DNA from: a virus | DNA: 43,876 nt | Strand: one strand, 5' to 3' | Virus record (IMG/VR): IMGVR_UViG_3300042691_007255 | Coordinates: 1 to 43,876 of that record | In this document: positions 25,594 to 32,125 of the stretch, piece after piece | Layout of the letters: every line of letters begins with the position of its first letter | Position numbering within the stretch: the stretch's first letter is position 1 | Notes under the pieces: model-generated | The model's database searches: none | What the model was told of the DNA's origin: nothing | Seen by the model: only the letters and a program-made list of their open reading frames with translations | Made by a program: the position numbers and the translations under genes

Positions 25594-25801
25594 GATAACT
25601 TTTAACTCCTGTAATTTTTTCAACATTAGTTTCGTCCTTATATAAAGCCGTGATTGTTATATAGTGTTTCTTGGTAGGTAAGTCTCTAATCCAAGAAAGT
25701 TCTTTAGGGCGGAATTGTGTGATCGATGACCATACAAGCCTACCATTTATATCAAATTCTTCCGTTGCCCATGCGTATGGTTGTTTAGGGATTTCTTGCA
25801 T
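25550..25801 (-). CDS. Hypothetical phage protein
   Basis: 83 residues; the start overlaps the hydrolase end by 17 bases and the end overlaps the lipoprotein. It contains TEEFDINGRLVWSSITQF and TKKHYITITALYKDE, a beta-rich pattern, then a helical end (SYREATKRLTDAY). No catalytic or membrane motif is present. Its place inside the lysis-like group may be accidental. Confidence 0.55.
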   Translation of the reverse strand: MQEIPKQPYAWATEEFDINGRLVWSSITQFRPKELSWIRDLPTKKHYITITALYKDETNVEKITGVKSYREATKRLTDAYSGL

Positions 25802-26171
25802 ATTTACTTCCGCCTTGTTTATAAAATATTAGATTTGACCATTTTACTACAGGTTGCAATCCTGTCCACGATCTAGGTTTTCTTATAGATGTGTCATGAA
25901 AGTGCGTTGCGCCATATGAGTAATCAACTTCAAGTCTATGTAACACTTTGTATGCTATGTTTTTATATTCTTGTCGGATTACCGATGGTGGTTTAATTAG
26001 CCCGTACCAACTAAACTGCGCGGGTCTTTTCATCTCACTACATACGTTCTTATGTTCAAACTCTGCCCTACGCATTAAAACGTAGCCTACGGCAATTTGC
26101 GCTTCGCGTGGCTCGTGAGCGGACTCCATGTAAATGGTTGTGGCTAAGCACATCAATGCTTGATCTAGCAT
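25785..26171 (-). CDS. Cell-wall hydrolase, SleB (Hydrolase_2) type
   Basis: 128 residues, exactly the size of the bare SleB catalytic domain. ATTIYMESAHEPREAQIAVG (with the catalytic Glu at E16) and YVLMRRAE match the family opening. CSEMKRPAQFSWYG and GATHFHD match the middle and end. SleB-type enzymes cleave peptidoglycan glycan strands as lytic transglycosylases. No signal peptide is visible, so a holin or membrane partner would be needed. AAAAGGAGG precedes ATG. This is a second lytic enzyme beside the GH24 lysin at the window start, on the opposite strand. Confidence 0.85.
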   Translation of the reverse strand: MLDQALMCLATTIYMESAHEPREAQIAVGYVLMRRAEFEHKNVCSEMKRPAQFSWYGLIKPPSVIRQEYKNIAYKVLHRLEVDYSYGATHFHDTSIRKPRSWTGLQPVVKWSNLIFYKQGGSKYARNP

Positions 26172-26207
26172 ATGACCTCCTTTTCTCTTTAGAGAACTGG
26201 TTTCTTT

Positions 26208-26474
26208 TTAGGATTGGACTTCTTTGATGAGGCGATCGAGATACCACTTTGCTTTATGCAAATCCTCGATACCGTTTTTAAATTTCCATCGCCAAACGTA
26301 TTTGATAATGTTCGCAGTGCATACTGCTTCAATACCGAATAGTCCTTTGGTGGCTTCCTTGATAGCGTCAATACATTCGATTGCGCCTTGTGTGTAATGT
26401 GATGGGTGATTCACATTATCTTTTACTGCTTTACTTCCTACATAACTATGCAATATTTTCTTTAACCTAGTCAT
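26208..26474 (-). CDS. DUF3310 protein (T7 gp1.7-like)
   Basis: 88 residues. NVNHPSHYTQGAIECIDAI, IIKYVWRWKFKNG and EDLHKAKWYLDRLI are the complete DUF3310 signature. The T7 member gp1.7 is a nucleotide kinase acting on dTMP/dGMP, but this does not necessarily hold for all short DUF3310 proteins. The N-terminal 18 residues (RLKKILHSYVGSKAV) are a basic extension. The start overlaps the stop of the VRR-NUC gene by 1 base. Confidence 0.82.
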   Translation of the reverse strand: MTRLKKILHSYVGSKAVKDNVNHPSHYTQGAIECIDAIKEATKGLFGIEAVCTANIIKYVWRWKFKNGIEDLHKAKWYLDRLIKEVQS

Positions 26475-26761
26475 TAAATCTCCTTTACTAGAGTCAATAG
26501 TGTCTCTATATTACTCTCGTTTACCACGATTGACAAGCCACCTGACTGATTTATAAGTTTCATGTTGTGTTTTTGCAACAACGTTGGTTCGTTCTTTCCG
26601 GCTTTACATTCGATGCCAATAAACTTTCCCTTGACACAAGCAATGATGTCAGGCACACCACTCCTACCATAACCCGCGGTCATAGGTGAGAAATGATATG
26701 CACCAACATCGTCTAATACTTTCTTAACTTGTTTCTTTACTTTGCTTTCAGGGGTTGCCAT
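26474..26761 (-). CDS. VRR-NUC domain nuclease
   Basis: 95 residues, the usual size of a stand-alone phage VRR-NUC protein. GRSGVPDIIACVKGKFIGI, ECKAGKNEPT and LLQKHN give the PD-(D/E)XK-like core with D38, E51 and K53. Family members resemble Holliday-junction or FAN1-type nucleases and cut branched DNA. The gene overlaps the next upstream start by 14 bases. With the Cas4-like and HNH enzymes it forms a DNA-processing set. Confidence 0.82.
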   Translation of the reverse strand: MATPESKVKKQVKKVLDDVGAYHFSPMTAGYGRSGVPDIIACVKGKFIGIECKAGKNEPTLLQKHNMKLINQSGGLSIVVNESNIETLLTLVKEI

Positions 26762-27017
26762 CTCTAACCTCTATATCTATATCATCACTACTTTTAACTA
26801 CATCATCAAACTCTCTATCTGTGTTGGCTCTATAAACATAGTGCATCGCGTTCTTTTGAACTTCCCCTGTATGAATATCTAATGCACCATCAAATATGTA
26901 ACCACAACCTTTTAAAAATAATTCCATGTTAGCAAGTACATCACCTAGATCGTCGGAATCAAACTCTAATTTATTTCTGTATCCGTCGTCTATCATTTCT
27001 AATTTATATTTTGTCAT
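26748..27017 (-). CDS. Hypothetical phage protein
   Basis: 89 residues. A beta-strand start (KYKLEMIDDGYRNKLEFDSD) is followed by LGDVLANMELFLKGCGYIFDG, a pattern known from many phage hypothetical proteins that end with a short acidic tail. It precedes VRR-NUC with a 14-base overlap. There is no clue to function. Confidence 0.55.
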   Translation of the reverse strand: MTKYKLEMIDDGYRNKLEFDSDDLGDVLANMELFLKGCGYIFDGALDIHTGEVQKNAMHYVYRANTDREFDDVVKSSDDIDIEVRDGNP

Positions 27018-27026
27018 GGTTTGTCC

Positions 27027-27299
27027 TTATATTGTAGGTATCACATTAATCTCTGATTGACTTGATGTCCAGATACTACCGGCATCGTTACCCTCATCGT
27101 CACGCATCGCAATTATCCAATGACCATCAGTAAACTCAATGACAAGACCCGACTTATCCCAACCGATGTCTTCTCTCTCACGATCATTTAAATATCTTGC
27201 ACGTCTAATAGTTTTACCAACAAGAAAATTACTTGCAAGGTTTCCCCAATGTTCTCTTATCTCTGCATCACTATGTTCTATCACTTCGTATTGTTTCAT
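27027..27299 (-). CDS. Conserved small protein (DDEGNDAG family)
   Basis: 90 residues. GNLASNFLVGKTIRRARYL, VIEFTDGHWIIAMRDDE and GNDAGSIWTSS match a widespread family of small phage and bacterial proteins with a beta-barrel-like pattern. The function is not known to me. The ATG has GGAGAGAGACG directly upstream and overlaps the end of the neighbouring gene by 29 bases. Confidence 0.65.
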   Translation of the reverse strand: MKQYEVIEHSDAEIREHWGNLASNFLVGKTIRRARYLNDREREDIGWDKSGLVIEFTDGHWIIAMRDDEGNDAGSIWTSSQSEINVIPTI

Positions 27300-27435
27300 C
27301 GTCTCTCTCCTTTAGTTTAAATCGTTCTGATCCTTTGTTTACCATCAATGCATAAGCACACGCGTCTTCCAACGCACTATCCTCAAACATAGATTGTTCT
27401 TGTATCACATGCTCTAACTCTTGATTAATCCTCAC
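27271..27435 (-). CDS. Hypothetical small phage protein, GTG start
   Basis: 54 residues from the GTG at 27435, placed 4 bases after GGAGGT. A longer frame would run further into the upstream gene. It contains ELEHVIQEQSMFEDSALEDA and a basic end (RFKLKERDDETIRS). It is probably helical and may be a dimerising or antitoxin-like scaffold, but nothing specific is recognised. Confidence 0.5.
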   Translation of the reverse strand: MRINQELEHVIQEQSMFEDSALEDACAYALMVNKGSERFKLKERDDETIRSDRT

Positions 27436-27706
27436 ATACACCTCCGATACAAGCACGAGATATAATCTCATTCTCTAAATCATTGTATGCGTCTGCTTGA
27501 ACTAAATGGTCTCTATATTTTACTAAGCGTTCATAGAGTGTGTGGTCAGATTCTAGTGCCGAACACTTGACTACTAAACCTTTCTCTCGCATTGGCTCAG
27601 CAATAATGGTTGTAATATGATCACTTGGTTCTACCTTCCATGTCTCTACTTGTTTTAAATAATTCTCGTCCATCAATACTTCAACTACTACACTAAACTT
27701 TTTCAT
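27425..27706 (-). CDS. Hypothetical phage protein
   Basis: 93 residues, opening KKFSVVVEVLMDENYLKQVE. It is followed by a helical charged section (RLVKYRDHLVQADAYNDLEN) and the Cys-containing end RACIGGVCED. It carries one beta-strand-rich N-terminal half like the protein at 31438-31668, which begins in the same way (KKFYVKYTR). The two could be paralogues, though similarity is weak. Its end overlaps the GTG-start gene by 11 bases. Confidence 0.5.
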   Translation of the reverse strand: MKKFSVVVEVLMDENYLKQVETWKVEPSDHITTIIAEPMREKGLVVKCSALESDHTLYERLVKYRDHLVQADAYNDLENEIISRACIGGVCED

Positions 27707-27714
27707 ATACTCTC

Positions 27715-27933
27715 CTAATGTATAACTTCTTTATCTTCGTCACGCTTTTTCATTTCTTGTTCATCTATCCACGCGACTGCTTTGTCTTTACACTCTTGCA
27801 CTTCTTCATCACTTAGTCTATCTGCTATTACTTGGGCTATCTCCATGACCTCTTGTAATTTCTCAATGGGTGCGGTGATACCTAGTATCAAAGCATGAGT
27901 CAAAGCCTCTTTGTCGTTCTTAATAATTGACAT
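27715..27933 (-). CDS. Hypothetical small acidic phage protein
   Basis: 72 residues, mostly helical. DKEALTHALILGITAPIEKL is followed by an amphipathic helix (EVMEIAQVIADRLSDEEVQE) and a charged tail. This style is common in phage early regions, where such proteins often bind host enzymes. A function cannot be named. Confidence 0.55.
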   Translation of the reverse strand: MSIIKNDKEALTHALILGITAPIEKLQEVMEIAQVIADRLSDEEVQECKDKAVAWIDEQEMKKRDEDKEVIH

Positions 27934-27941
27934 GGTATCCC

Positions 27942-28118
27942 CTATCTAATAAATGTAATTAGAATCATAAACAACGCGATACCCCAAGCCACAAACTCTG
28001 AAATAATCAATCGTCTTAACCTCGCTTTTGGTATGGTCACATACTCACTCATATACACAGACCTATCGTAGTCCTCGATGTCAGACTTGGTTAGGTTTAT
28101 CTTGATGTTCTGTTTCAT
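27942..28118 (-). CDS. Small membrane protein
   Basis: 58 residues from the ATG at 28118, with GGAGG 10 bases upstream; a TTG 18 bases earlier overlaps that site and is rejected. After a polar N-terminus (NIKINLTKSDIEDYDRS) and a basic patch (PKARLRRLI), the C-terminus EFVAWGIALFMILITFIR is one membrane helix. A tail-anchored topology fits. It could be a lysis, superinfection-exclusion or membrane-targeting factor, without direct evidence. Confidence 0.55.
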   Translation of the reverse strand: MKQNIKINLTKSDIEDYDRSVYMSEYVTIPKARLRRLIISEFVAWGIALFMILITFIR

Positions 28119-28347
28119 TTTTCTTCGCCTCCTCAAAGTTTTTTAATGATTGCATATACTGATTTGTTGCATAGTTAATGCCTCTTACAATACCTAGTCG
28201 CATTGCATCGTAAAACATCTTTGCATCTTTCTCTGACCTTGTTCTCTTATGCTCATCGACATAGTGATAATACTCAGCTACTGCTACTTCTATAATATCT
28301 TCTTCAAACTTGCGTTTCTTTTCTTCGTTCTTCTGATGTTGGGTCAT
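28081..28347 (-). CDS. Hypothetical charged helical protein
   Basis: 88 residues. HQKNEEKKRKFEEDIIEVA is a charged helix, followed by YYHYVDEHKRTRSEKDAKMF and LGIVRGINYATNQYMQSL. The start is coupled to the gene at 28344-28508 (ATGA overlap). Its last 38 bases overlap the next gene. No known family is recognised. Confidence 0.5.
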   Translation of the reverse strand: MTQHQKNEEKKRKFEEDIIEVAVAEYYHYVDEHKRTRSEKDAKMFYDAMRLGIVRGINYATNQYMQSLKNFEEAKKNETEHQDKPNQV

Positions 28348-28508
28348 TTAAAAATTCTCCTTATACCATCAAAGATACCTAGCAAATCATTAGGTTTTAA
28401 ATCGTTCTTGTTAAATGAGAATGGCGTCTTTCTACCATTACCATGTATCACATAGCCTGTCACTACCACTTGCTCGACTATGTATTGCTTTTCTTTTTTA
28501 GTAGTCAC
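28344..28508 (-). CDS. Small hypothetical protein with GTG start
   Basis: 54 residues. GTG at 28506-28508 has GGGGAG 9 bases upstream, and the stop TGA overlaps the next ATG (ATGA). The product has a basic start (TTKKEKQYIVEQ), VVVTGYVIHGNGRKTPFSFN, and a C-terminal LLGIFDGIRRIFK. It fills an otherwise empty 150-base gap in a region where genes touch or overlap, in phase with coupled translation. The function is not recognised. Confidence 0.6.
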   Translation of the reverse strand: MTTKKEKQYIVEQVVVTGYVIHGNGRKTPFSFNKNDLKPNDLLGIFDGIRRIFK

Positions 28509-28734
28509 TGTCGGGTTCTCCCCATTTCTGTTGATGGTTTTGTATTATATCACAATTGGCTTCGTATTCTATTTCATCTATGAACGCGTCTAATTGAGGG
28601 TTATCTTTTGGTGCGTCAATTGTTTCTCGATAACCATCTTCCCATTCAACTTCAATCCAATATTTTTTAATACGAATATGGTCATATCTTGTGGGTTCGG
28701 GTGGGTCTATTTCTCTTTCTAGTTCTTGGCTCAT
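28498..28734 (-). CDS. Hypothetical acidic phage protein
   Basis: 78 residues, very acidic. RYDHIRIKKYWIEVEWEDGY is a beta hairpin with repeated aromatic residues, then FIDEIEYEANCDIIQNH. Its end overlaps the GTG-start gene by 11 bases, and its start overlaps the upstream stop by 4 bases. It may be a DNA-mimic-like acidic protein, but that is inference from charge only. Confidence 0.5.
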   Translation of the reverse strand: MSQELEREIDPPEPTRYDHIRIKKYWIEVEWEDGYRETIDAPKDNPQLDAFIDEIEYEANCDIIQNHQQKWGEPDSDY

Positions 28735-29027
28735 GCTGTTCTCCCATAAAATCTTTCAAAGTCTTCTTCGTAAAAAGTTCTAGTACAACCTCTTGAAACT
28801 CTAAGCCAACCATCTTCATCGTAATCATTACGAGTGATAGCAAACTCTATTGTGATAGAAGTAAGTAATGATTCGTCGCCATCTTCCTTATCATCTGCCT
28901 CTGTTTCATACTCATCTACCTCTGCCTTATCTACCTCAAAATCATGGTGTCCAAAAAAATACTGCCCTACATTTACACCCATACATTTTGCAAACTCATC
29001 TATGTCTTGTTCTTTTAAGAATTGCAT
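28731..29027 (-). CDS. Hypothetical acidic phage protein
   Basis: 98 residues with a long Asp/Glu run in the middle (AEVDEYETEADDKEDGDE) between a short helical start (LKEQDIDEFAKCMGVNVGQY) and a beta-like end with two aromatic clusters (RTFYEEDFERFYGR). The acidic tract could mimic nucleic acid, as in some phage anti-restriction proteins, but no specific family is recognised. The start lies 1 base after the upstream stop. Confidence 0.5.
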   Translation of the reverse strand: MQFLKEQDIDEFAKCMGVNVGQYFFGHHDFEVDKAEVDEYETEADDKEDGDESLLTSITIEFAITRNDYDEDGWLRVSRGCTRTFYEEDFERFYGRTA

Positions 29028-29198
29028 TTAGTCTTCCTCCTCTTCTTGTTCTCTTGCTCTTTCTTCTTCTATCTCTGTAAGATACGCATCGACATAGTCT
29101 GCTAGGTATTCGGGGAAATCTATCTCTTCAATCTCGCCATCGTCCCACTCTATATCCATTTTTAATTTCCATGACACTATACTTTTTGCTTTACTCAT
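29028..29198 (-). CDS. Small acidic phage protein
   Basis: 56 residues. The ATG at 29198 overlaps the upstream stop in ATGA, and the stop TAA is immediately followed by the next gene's ATG. The product reads SIVSWKLKMDIEWDDGEIEE, then FPEYLADYVDAYLTEIEEER, ending in a Glu/Asp run. A beta hairpin plus an acidic helix is likely. It fills an otherwise unassigned gap in the array, and the coupling on both sides supports it as a real gene. The function is unknown. Confidence 0.6.
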   Translation of the reverse strand: MSKAKSIVSWKLKMDIEWDDGEIEEIDFPEYLADYVDAYLTEIEEERAREQEEEED

Positions 29199-29389
29199 AT
29201 TGCCTCCTTGTGCATAAACTTCATTTGCCTATCTATCTCATCTAGTTCTTCTTCGTCTCGTAGTTCCATTGCAATGTCTTCCATTATCATATGGATTGTG
29301 TCATCACTCAATACACTTCCATTAAATGTTTTTATCTTTTTACCTTCGTCATATACATCTAAAGTAATTCCTATCTCAAAGTCTTCCAT
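29195..29389 (-). CDS. Hypothetical acidic phage protein
   Basis: 64 residues. DFEIGITLDVYDEGKKIKTF is a beta hairpin, then DDTIHMIMEDIAMELRDEEE, an acidic helix. It overlaps both neighbours (ATGA type downstream, 14 bases upstream). The beta-hairpin plus acidic-helix shape matches the protein at 29028-29198, suggesting the two are distant duplicates. Confidence 0.5.
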   Translation of the reverse strand: MEDFEIGITLDVYDEGKKIKTFNGSVLSDDTIHMIMEDIAMELRDEEELDEIDRQMKFMHKEAI

Positions 29390-29630
29390 GTTTGTTCGCC
29401 TCCTTTATGCGTTGCACTCTTGCTTGGTGTTCTTCCCATACTTTGTTGTCAGCTTCCCATTCATCAGGATATTTATCTTTAAACCAATCTTCAAAGTATC
29501 CTCCGTCTTCCAAGTAATGTAAAAGCATATCACCATTTCCAATCGGATAGTTATCGTAGAGATACACTAAAAACTCTTCTTCAAAAAATATCTGTGGGTC
29601 ATCTATCCCTGCTCTAAACTTTGGTTTCAT
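29376..29630 (-). CDS. Hypothetical acidic phage protein
   Basis: 84 residues. FLVYLYDNYPIGNGDMLLHY and YLEDGGYFEDWFKDKYPDEW are rich in aromatic and acidic residues; a basic end (RVQRIKEANKHGRL) follows. It overlaps the upstream gene by 17 bases. I recall similar short proteins with this pattern in large phages, but no function. Confidence 0.5.
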   Translation of the reverse strand: MKPKFRAGIDDPQIFFEEEFLVYLYDNYPIGNGDMLLHYLEDGGYFEDWFKDKYPDEWEADNKVWEEHQARVQRIKEANKHGRL

Positions 29631-30057
29631 CTTGCACCTCCTCTACAACCCATCGTTCTTCTGTTTCCCAATTACAATATCTGCAACCCGATAGAGTAAT
29701 TACTTCTTCCCAATCTTTATCGTGGTATGCTCTTCCTGCTTCAAAATACTTTTTAAAGTCTAAATAGTATCCCTCATCGTCATCATGATATTTACTACAT
29801 TGATGTTTGTTTCTTGTATCTTCGTCTTCAACTTCAAGATGTGGGCAATCGCCACCACAATACTCACACTTCTCATCGTCATCTAACTCTGTATAATTAT
29901 CGTCCATGCCCTCCATGCACCATTCAGCAACATCTTCTGCCGTATCCCAAAAGTTTAGATTGTCATTACAATCATCGTCCCATACATGAACCCATGTTTC
30001 TCTATATACTTTAATCTTTTTGCCTGTTGCCTCGTTTATATAGATGTCACTCATCAT
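29614..30057 (-). CDS. Acidic Cys-rich protein, possible zinc ribbon
   Basis: 147 residues, start ATG at 30057 or 30054 (ATGATG). It opens with DIYINEATGKKIKVYRETWV. CEYCGGDCPH around residues 63-72, with CRYCNW and a further Cys near residue 125, could bind zinc. The rest is acidic and aromatic. The start overlaps the upstream stop by 11 bases. A nucleic-acid or protein-binding zinc protein is possible. Confidence 0.5.
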   Translation of the reverse strand: MMSDIYINEATGKKIKVYRETWVHVWDDDCNDNLNFWDTAEDVAEWCMEGMDDNYTELDDDEKCEYCGGDCPHLEVEDEDTRNKHQCSKYHDDDEGYYLDFKKYFEAGRAYHDKDWEEVITLSGCRYCNWETEERWVVEEVQDETKV

Positions 30058-30244
30058 CGTCCTCCATCATAAGTAATGACTCTAATACTTCCCAACCTAA
30101 CTCGGTGAGTCTGTCTTGTATGCGATTCTCGTGGTCTTGTAGCCATTCCTCACACTTTTCCATAGTCCACTCGGGTTTCATTGTACTTACATCTTCTGCT
30201 CTCCATGTTACTTCTGCATAACCTTCACCATAAAATTTACTCAT
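30047..30244 (-). CDS. Hypothetical acidic phage protein
   Basis: 65 residues from the ATG at 30244, which lies inside the upstream gene's last codons. A longer frame from 30289 is rejected because it would intrude into the upstream gene and lacks a ribosome site. It contains GEGYAEVTWRAEDVSTMKPE and a helical section (EEWLQDHENRIQDRLTE), ending with MMEDDDE. The function is unknown. Confidence 0.5.
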   Translation of the reverse strand: MSKFYGEGYAEVTWRAEDVSTMKPEWTMEKCEEWLQDHENRIQDRLTELGWEVLESLLMMEDDDE

Positions 30245-30452
30245 CGTCTTCTTCCTTGTAGTTAATTGATTCTTTAATCGTGTCTTCAATCAAGTAATAT
30301 AATTCTTGTCCAAACTCTGTATTGCGTGTCCCCTCATCGTTATCAGGGTCATCAATAACACATCGGTCTACTGCGTCAAACTTATTTACTACCTCCCAAT
30401 ACACATCGTTTGCAAGGTCACATACTTCATCAAATGTTAATTTGTTATCCAT
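30237..30452 (-). CDS. Hypothetical acidic phage protein
   Basis: 71 residues from the ATG at 30452, which has AAAGGAG 7 bases upstream. LTFDEVCDLANDVYWEVVNK is followed by an acidic middle (VIDDPDNDEGTRN) and LYYLIEDTIKESINYKEEDD. Its end overlaps the next gene by 8 bases, and its start overlaps the upstream stop by 8 bases. A longer frame from 30497 lacks a ribosome site. Confidence 0.5.
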   Translation of the reverse strand: MDNKLTFDEVCDLANDVYWEVVNKFDAVDRCVIDDPDNDEGTRNTEFGQELYYLIEDTIKESINYKEEDDE

Positions 30453-30675
30453 GTTGTTTCTCCTTTGTTCTATTAGGTCTTTGTTTGTTGTAAGCATTTT
30501 GATATGCTAAATATTTCTCTCTGCTTGTATACCCATGAGTATCAACTTTTTTATATACATATGCTTGAATGCCCCTATCATTTAATGCTTCTAAAATATC
30601 TTCTAACCAATCACCACTACTTTCAAAAACATCACTTACTTCTACTACATAATCTTCTGTTTTTCTCTTGCTCAT
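30445..30675 (-). CDS. Hypothetical phage protein
   Basis: 76 residues, less acidic than its neighbours. EDYVVEVSDVFESSGDWLED and ILEALNDRGIQAYVYKKVD suggest a beta-alpha-beta fold, with a basic end rich in Tyr, Asn, Arg and Lys. It overlaps the upstream stop by 4 bases (ATGA). A nucleic-acid contact is possible through the tail; otherwise unrecognised. Confidence 0.5.
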   Translation of the reverse strand: MSKRKTEDYVVEVSDVFESSGDWLEDILEALNDRGIQAYVYKKVDTHGYTSREKYLAYQNAYNKQRPNRTKEKQHG

Positions 30676-30893
30676 TTTGTTTCCTCCTCGTAAGTATCAA
30701 TTTCAACATCGTCATATCCGTCCTCTAGGTATTCATTCTTGATTGCGACTGCGTGTTGATAGGTTAGATGTGTATGCTCTTCGCAACCACCGACCCAAAC
30801 TGAATAATTACCTAGTGGCATTACTTTATGATTGTCTTTGTTGTCTTTATAAATCTCTCGTGTTACTCGTTCTATTTCGTTAAACAAGTTCAT
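30672..30893 (-). CDS. Hypothetical phage protein
   Basis: 73 residues. The core GNYSVWVGGCEEHTHLTYQH, AVAIKNEYLEDGYDDVEID is a small beta-alpha pattern that I recognise from other phage early genes in which a protein begins with a short helix (IERVTREIYKDN). It has a 4-base overlap with the upstream stop. The function is not known. Confidence 0.5.
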   Translation of the reverse strand: MNLFNEIERVTREIYKDNKDNHKVMPLGNYSVWVGGCEEHTHLTYQHAVAIKNEYLEDGYDDVEIDTYEEETK

Positions 30894-31099
30894 TCTGTTC
30901 CCCTTATAACAACTTCGCCAAACTCTTCATACCCACTTGCACCTTGTTTATGTAGTTCAACGCTATCAATCCAAAAGTTAACCAAGAAGTCTTCGGGAGA
31001 CATCTCCTCCATCTCTTTTAAAGATTTGTCATACTCAATCCTTACATCGTAGTCCATCGGCATAACTTTTAGCTTTTCTATTAGGTCTTTTACTTTCAT
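30890..31099 (-). CDS. Conserved small phage protein (KVKDLIEKL type)
   Basis: 69 residues. VKDLIEKLKVMPMDYDVRIE is the recurrent opening of small phage and bacterial proteins whose remaining half forms a beta strand and an acidic loop, ending here with VELHKQGASGYEEFGEVVIR. It was probably duplicated across many phages, but no biochemical role is known to me. It overlaps the upstream stop by 4 bases. Confidence 0.55.
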   Translation of the reverse strand: MKVKDLIEKLKVMPMDYDVRIEYDKSLKEMEEMSPEDFLVNFWIDSVELHKQGASGYEEFGEVVIRGTE

Positions 31100-31263
31100 A
31101 CTGCCTCCTCGAAGTGAAGTTCATACATTTCTTTTAGTTCCTCGTCTGTCATATCTTCGTATGCCACCATGCCATATCTAAATAAATCAGCAAGGTCACG
31201 CATATCAAAATTATCAACATCATGTTCTACTAATTTATCAATCATGTCTTCTCTTGTTATCAT
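31096..31263 (-). CDS. Hypothetical acidic phage protein
   Basis: 55 residues from the ATG at 31263, which follows the upstream stop by 1 base; a frame from 31281 would overlap that gene. It contains REDMIDKLVEHDVDNFDMRD and an acidic helical end (TDEELKEMYELHFEEA). It is predicted to be all helix. Function unknown. Confidence 0.5.
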   Translation of the reverse strand: MITREDMIDKLVEHDVDNFDMRDLADLFRYGMVAYEDMTDEELKEMYELHFEEAV

Positions 31264-31264
31264 G

Positions 31265-31441
31265 TTAATTGCTCCAATCAAGTTCTTTTAATTGTTGATT
31301 TATTTCTGCTTTAGCTATTAGGTAGGCTATGATTTTTTCTAGGCTCGGTGCGATGACCTCATCGTAGTCTCTCTCGTCAGCTAATCTATAACTTAAATCT
31401 ACTAGTGTATTCACCATCTTTTTTATTTGTTTGTCTTTCAT
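31265..31441 (-). CDS. Small helical phage protein
   Basis: 58 residues. ATG at 31441 overlaps the upstream stop (ATGA), and TAA lies 1 base before the next ATG. The product reads KQIKKMVNTLVDLSYRLADE and RDYDEVIAPSLEKIIAYLIA with a short end KELDWSN, a two-helix pattern. It fills an otherwise unassigned gap of about 175 bases in a coupled gene array, which supports it. The function is unknown. Confidence 0.6.
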   Translation of the reverse strand: MKDKQIKKMVNTLVDLSYRLADERDYDEVIAPSLEKIIAYLIAKAEINQQLKELDWSN

Positions 31442-31668
31442 GCTAGTGCCTCCTTTATAAATCCCATGTCTTCTTCTGTCATAACTTCTACTTCATCGTC
31501 CCAAAACTCGTCCTCTACACTTCTATCGTATGTTTCCCAATTGACTTCTTCACCATCGCCTGTCTTGGCTTTCTCTAATGCCCACTCTTTGTTATCTGCC
31601 TCAACTGCGACTGTTACTGTTTCTAACTCGGTTACATACCTTGTGTATTTCACATAAAACTTTTTCAT
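31438..31668 (-). CDS. Conserved small acidic phage protein
   Basis: 76 residues. KKFYVKYTRYVTELETVTVA then VEADNKEWALEKAKTGDG: a beta-rich start and a helix, as in numerous early phage proteins of about this size. The acidic end has EFWDDEVEVMTEEDMGF. The start lies 1 base after the upstream stop, without a clear ribosome site. The function is not known. Confidence 0.55.
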   Translation of the reverse strand: MKKFYVKYTRYVTELETVTVAVEADNKEWALEKAKTGDGEEVNWETYDRSVEDEFWDDEVEVMTEEDMGFIKEALA

Positions 31669-31669
31669 A

Positions 31670-32116
31670 TTATTTCCCCAATTCTCTTTGATTAAATTTC
31701 ACGATGTGATAACCCTCGTATGCACTAAACCCCATGCGTTCTAATACATTGTGAGCCATAGGCGTAAAGTCGTCTTCTTTAGTCATCTCTTCAGACACTC
31801 GGTCAAACTCGGTTTCTAATTCTTTATCACCAAAAAACTCCACACTCTCATAGCTATCCTCTGCCGAATCGGTATAACTATCGCCATCAATGACAAACAC
31901 AATGTCATCTTCTTTCTCTGCGTTCATCATAAATTGGCGAGGGTCTATCCCTGTAAATGCGTGGTGGTATTCCAATGGCACTAAACTATAATCGTCAGTA
32001 ATGCCAATCTCTGCCCACTTCTGTTCACTAAAGACATAAACTTTCTTGCCGTCTTTACTAAACAACTCGGTGTCCCATGATGACCATTTATAAGGTCTGA
32101 TGTATTTTGTTTCCAT
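31670..32116 (-). CDS. Hypothetical acidic phage protein
   Basis: 148 residues, the largest of the promoter-proximal array. YIRPYKWSSWDTELFSKDGK, then KVYVFSEQKWAEIGITDDYS, a DIVFVIDGDSYTDS segment, a long acidic stretch and a final MGFSAYEGYHIVKF. The alternating beta strands suggest a globular domain. No motif points to an activity. AGGAGAGAG precedes ATG. Confidence 0.5.
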   Translation of the reverse strand: METKYIRPYKWSSWDTELFSKDGKKVYVFSEQKWAEIGITDDYSLVPLEYHHAFTGIDPRQFMMNAEKEDDIVFVIDGDSYTDSAEDSYESVEFFGDKELETEFDRVSEEMTKEDDFTPMAHNVLERMGFSAYEGYHIVKFNQRELGK

Positions 32117-32125
32117 GTCTCTCTC

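Noticed and set aside
26189-26371. A 60-codon minus-strand frame inside the DUF3310 gene region.
   Set aside because: It is in another frame of a clearly conserved DUF3310 gene and has no family pattern or ribosome site.
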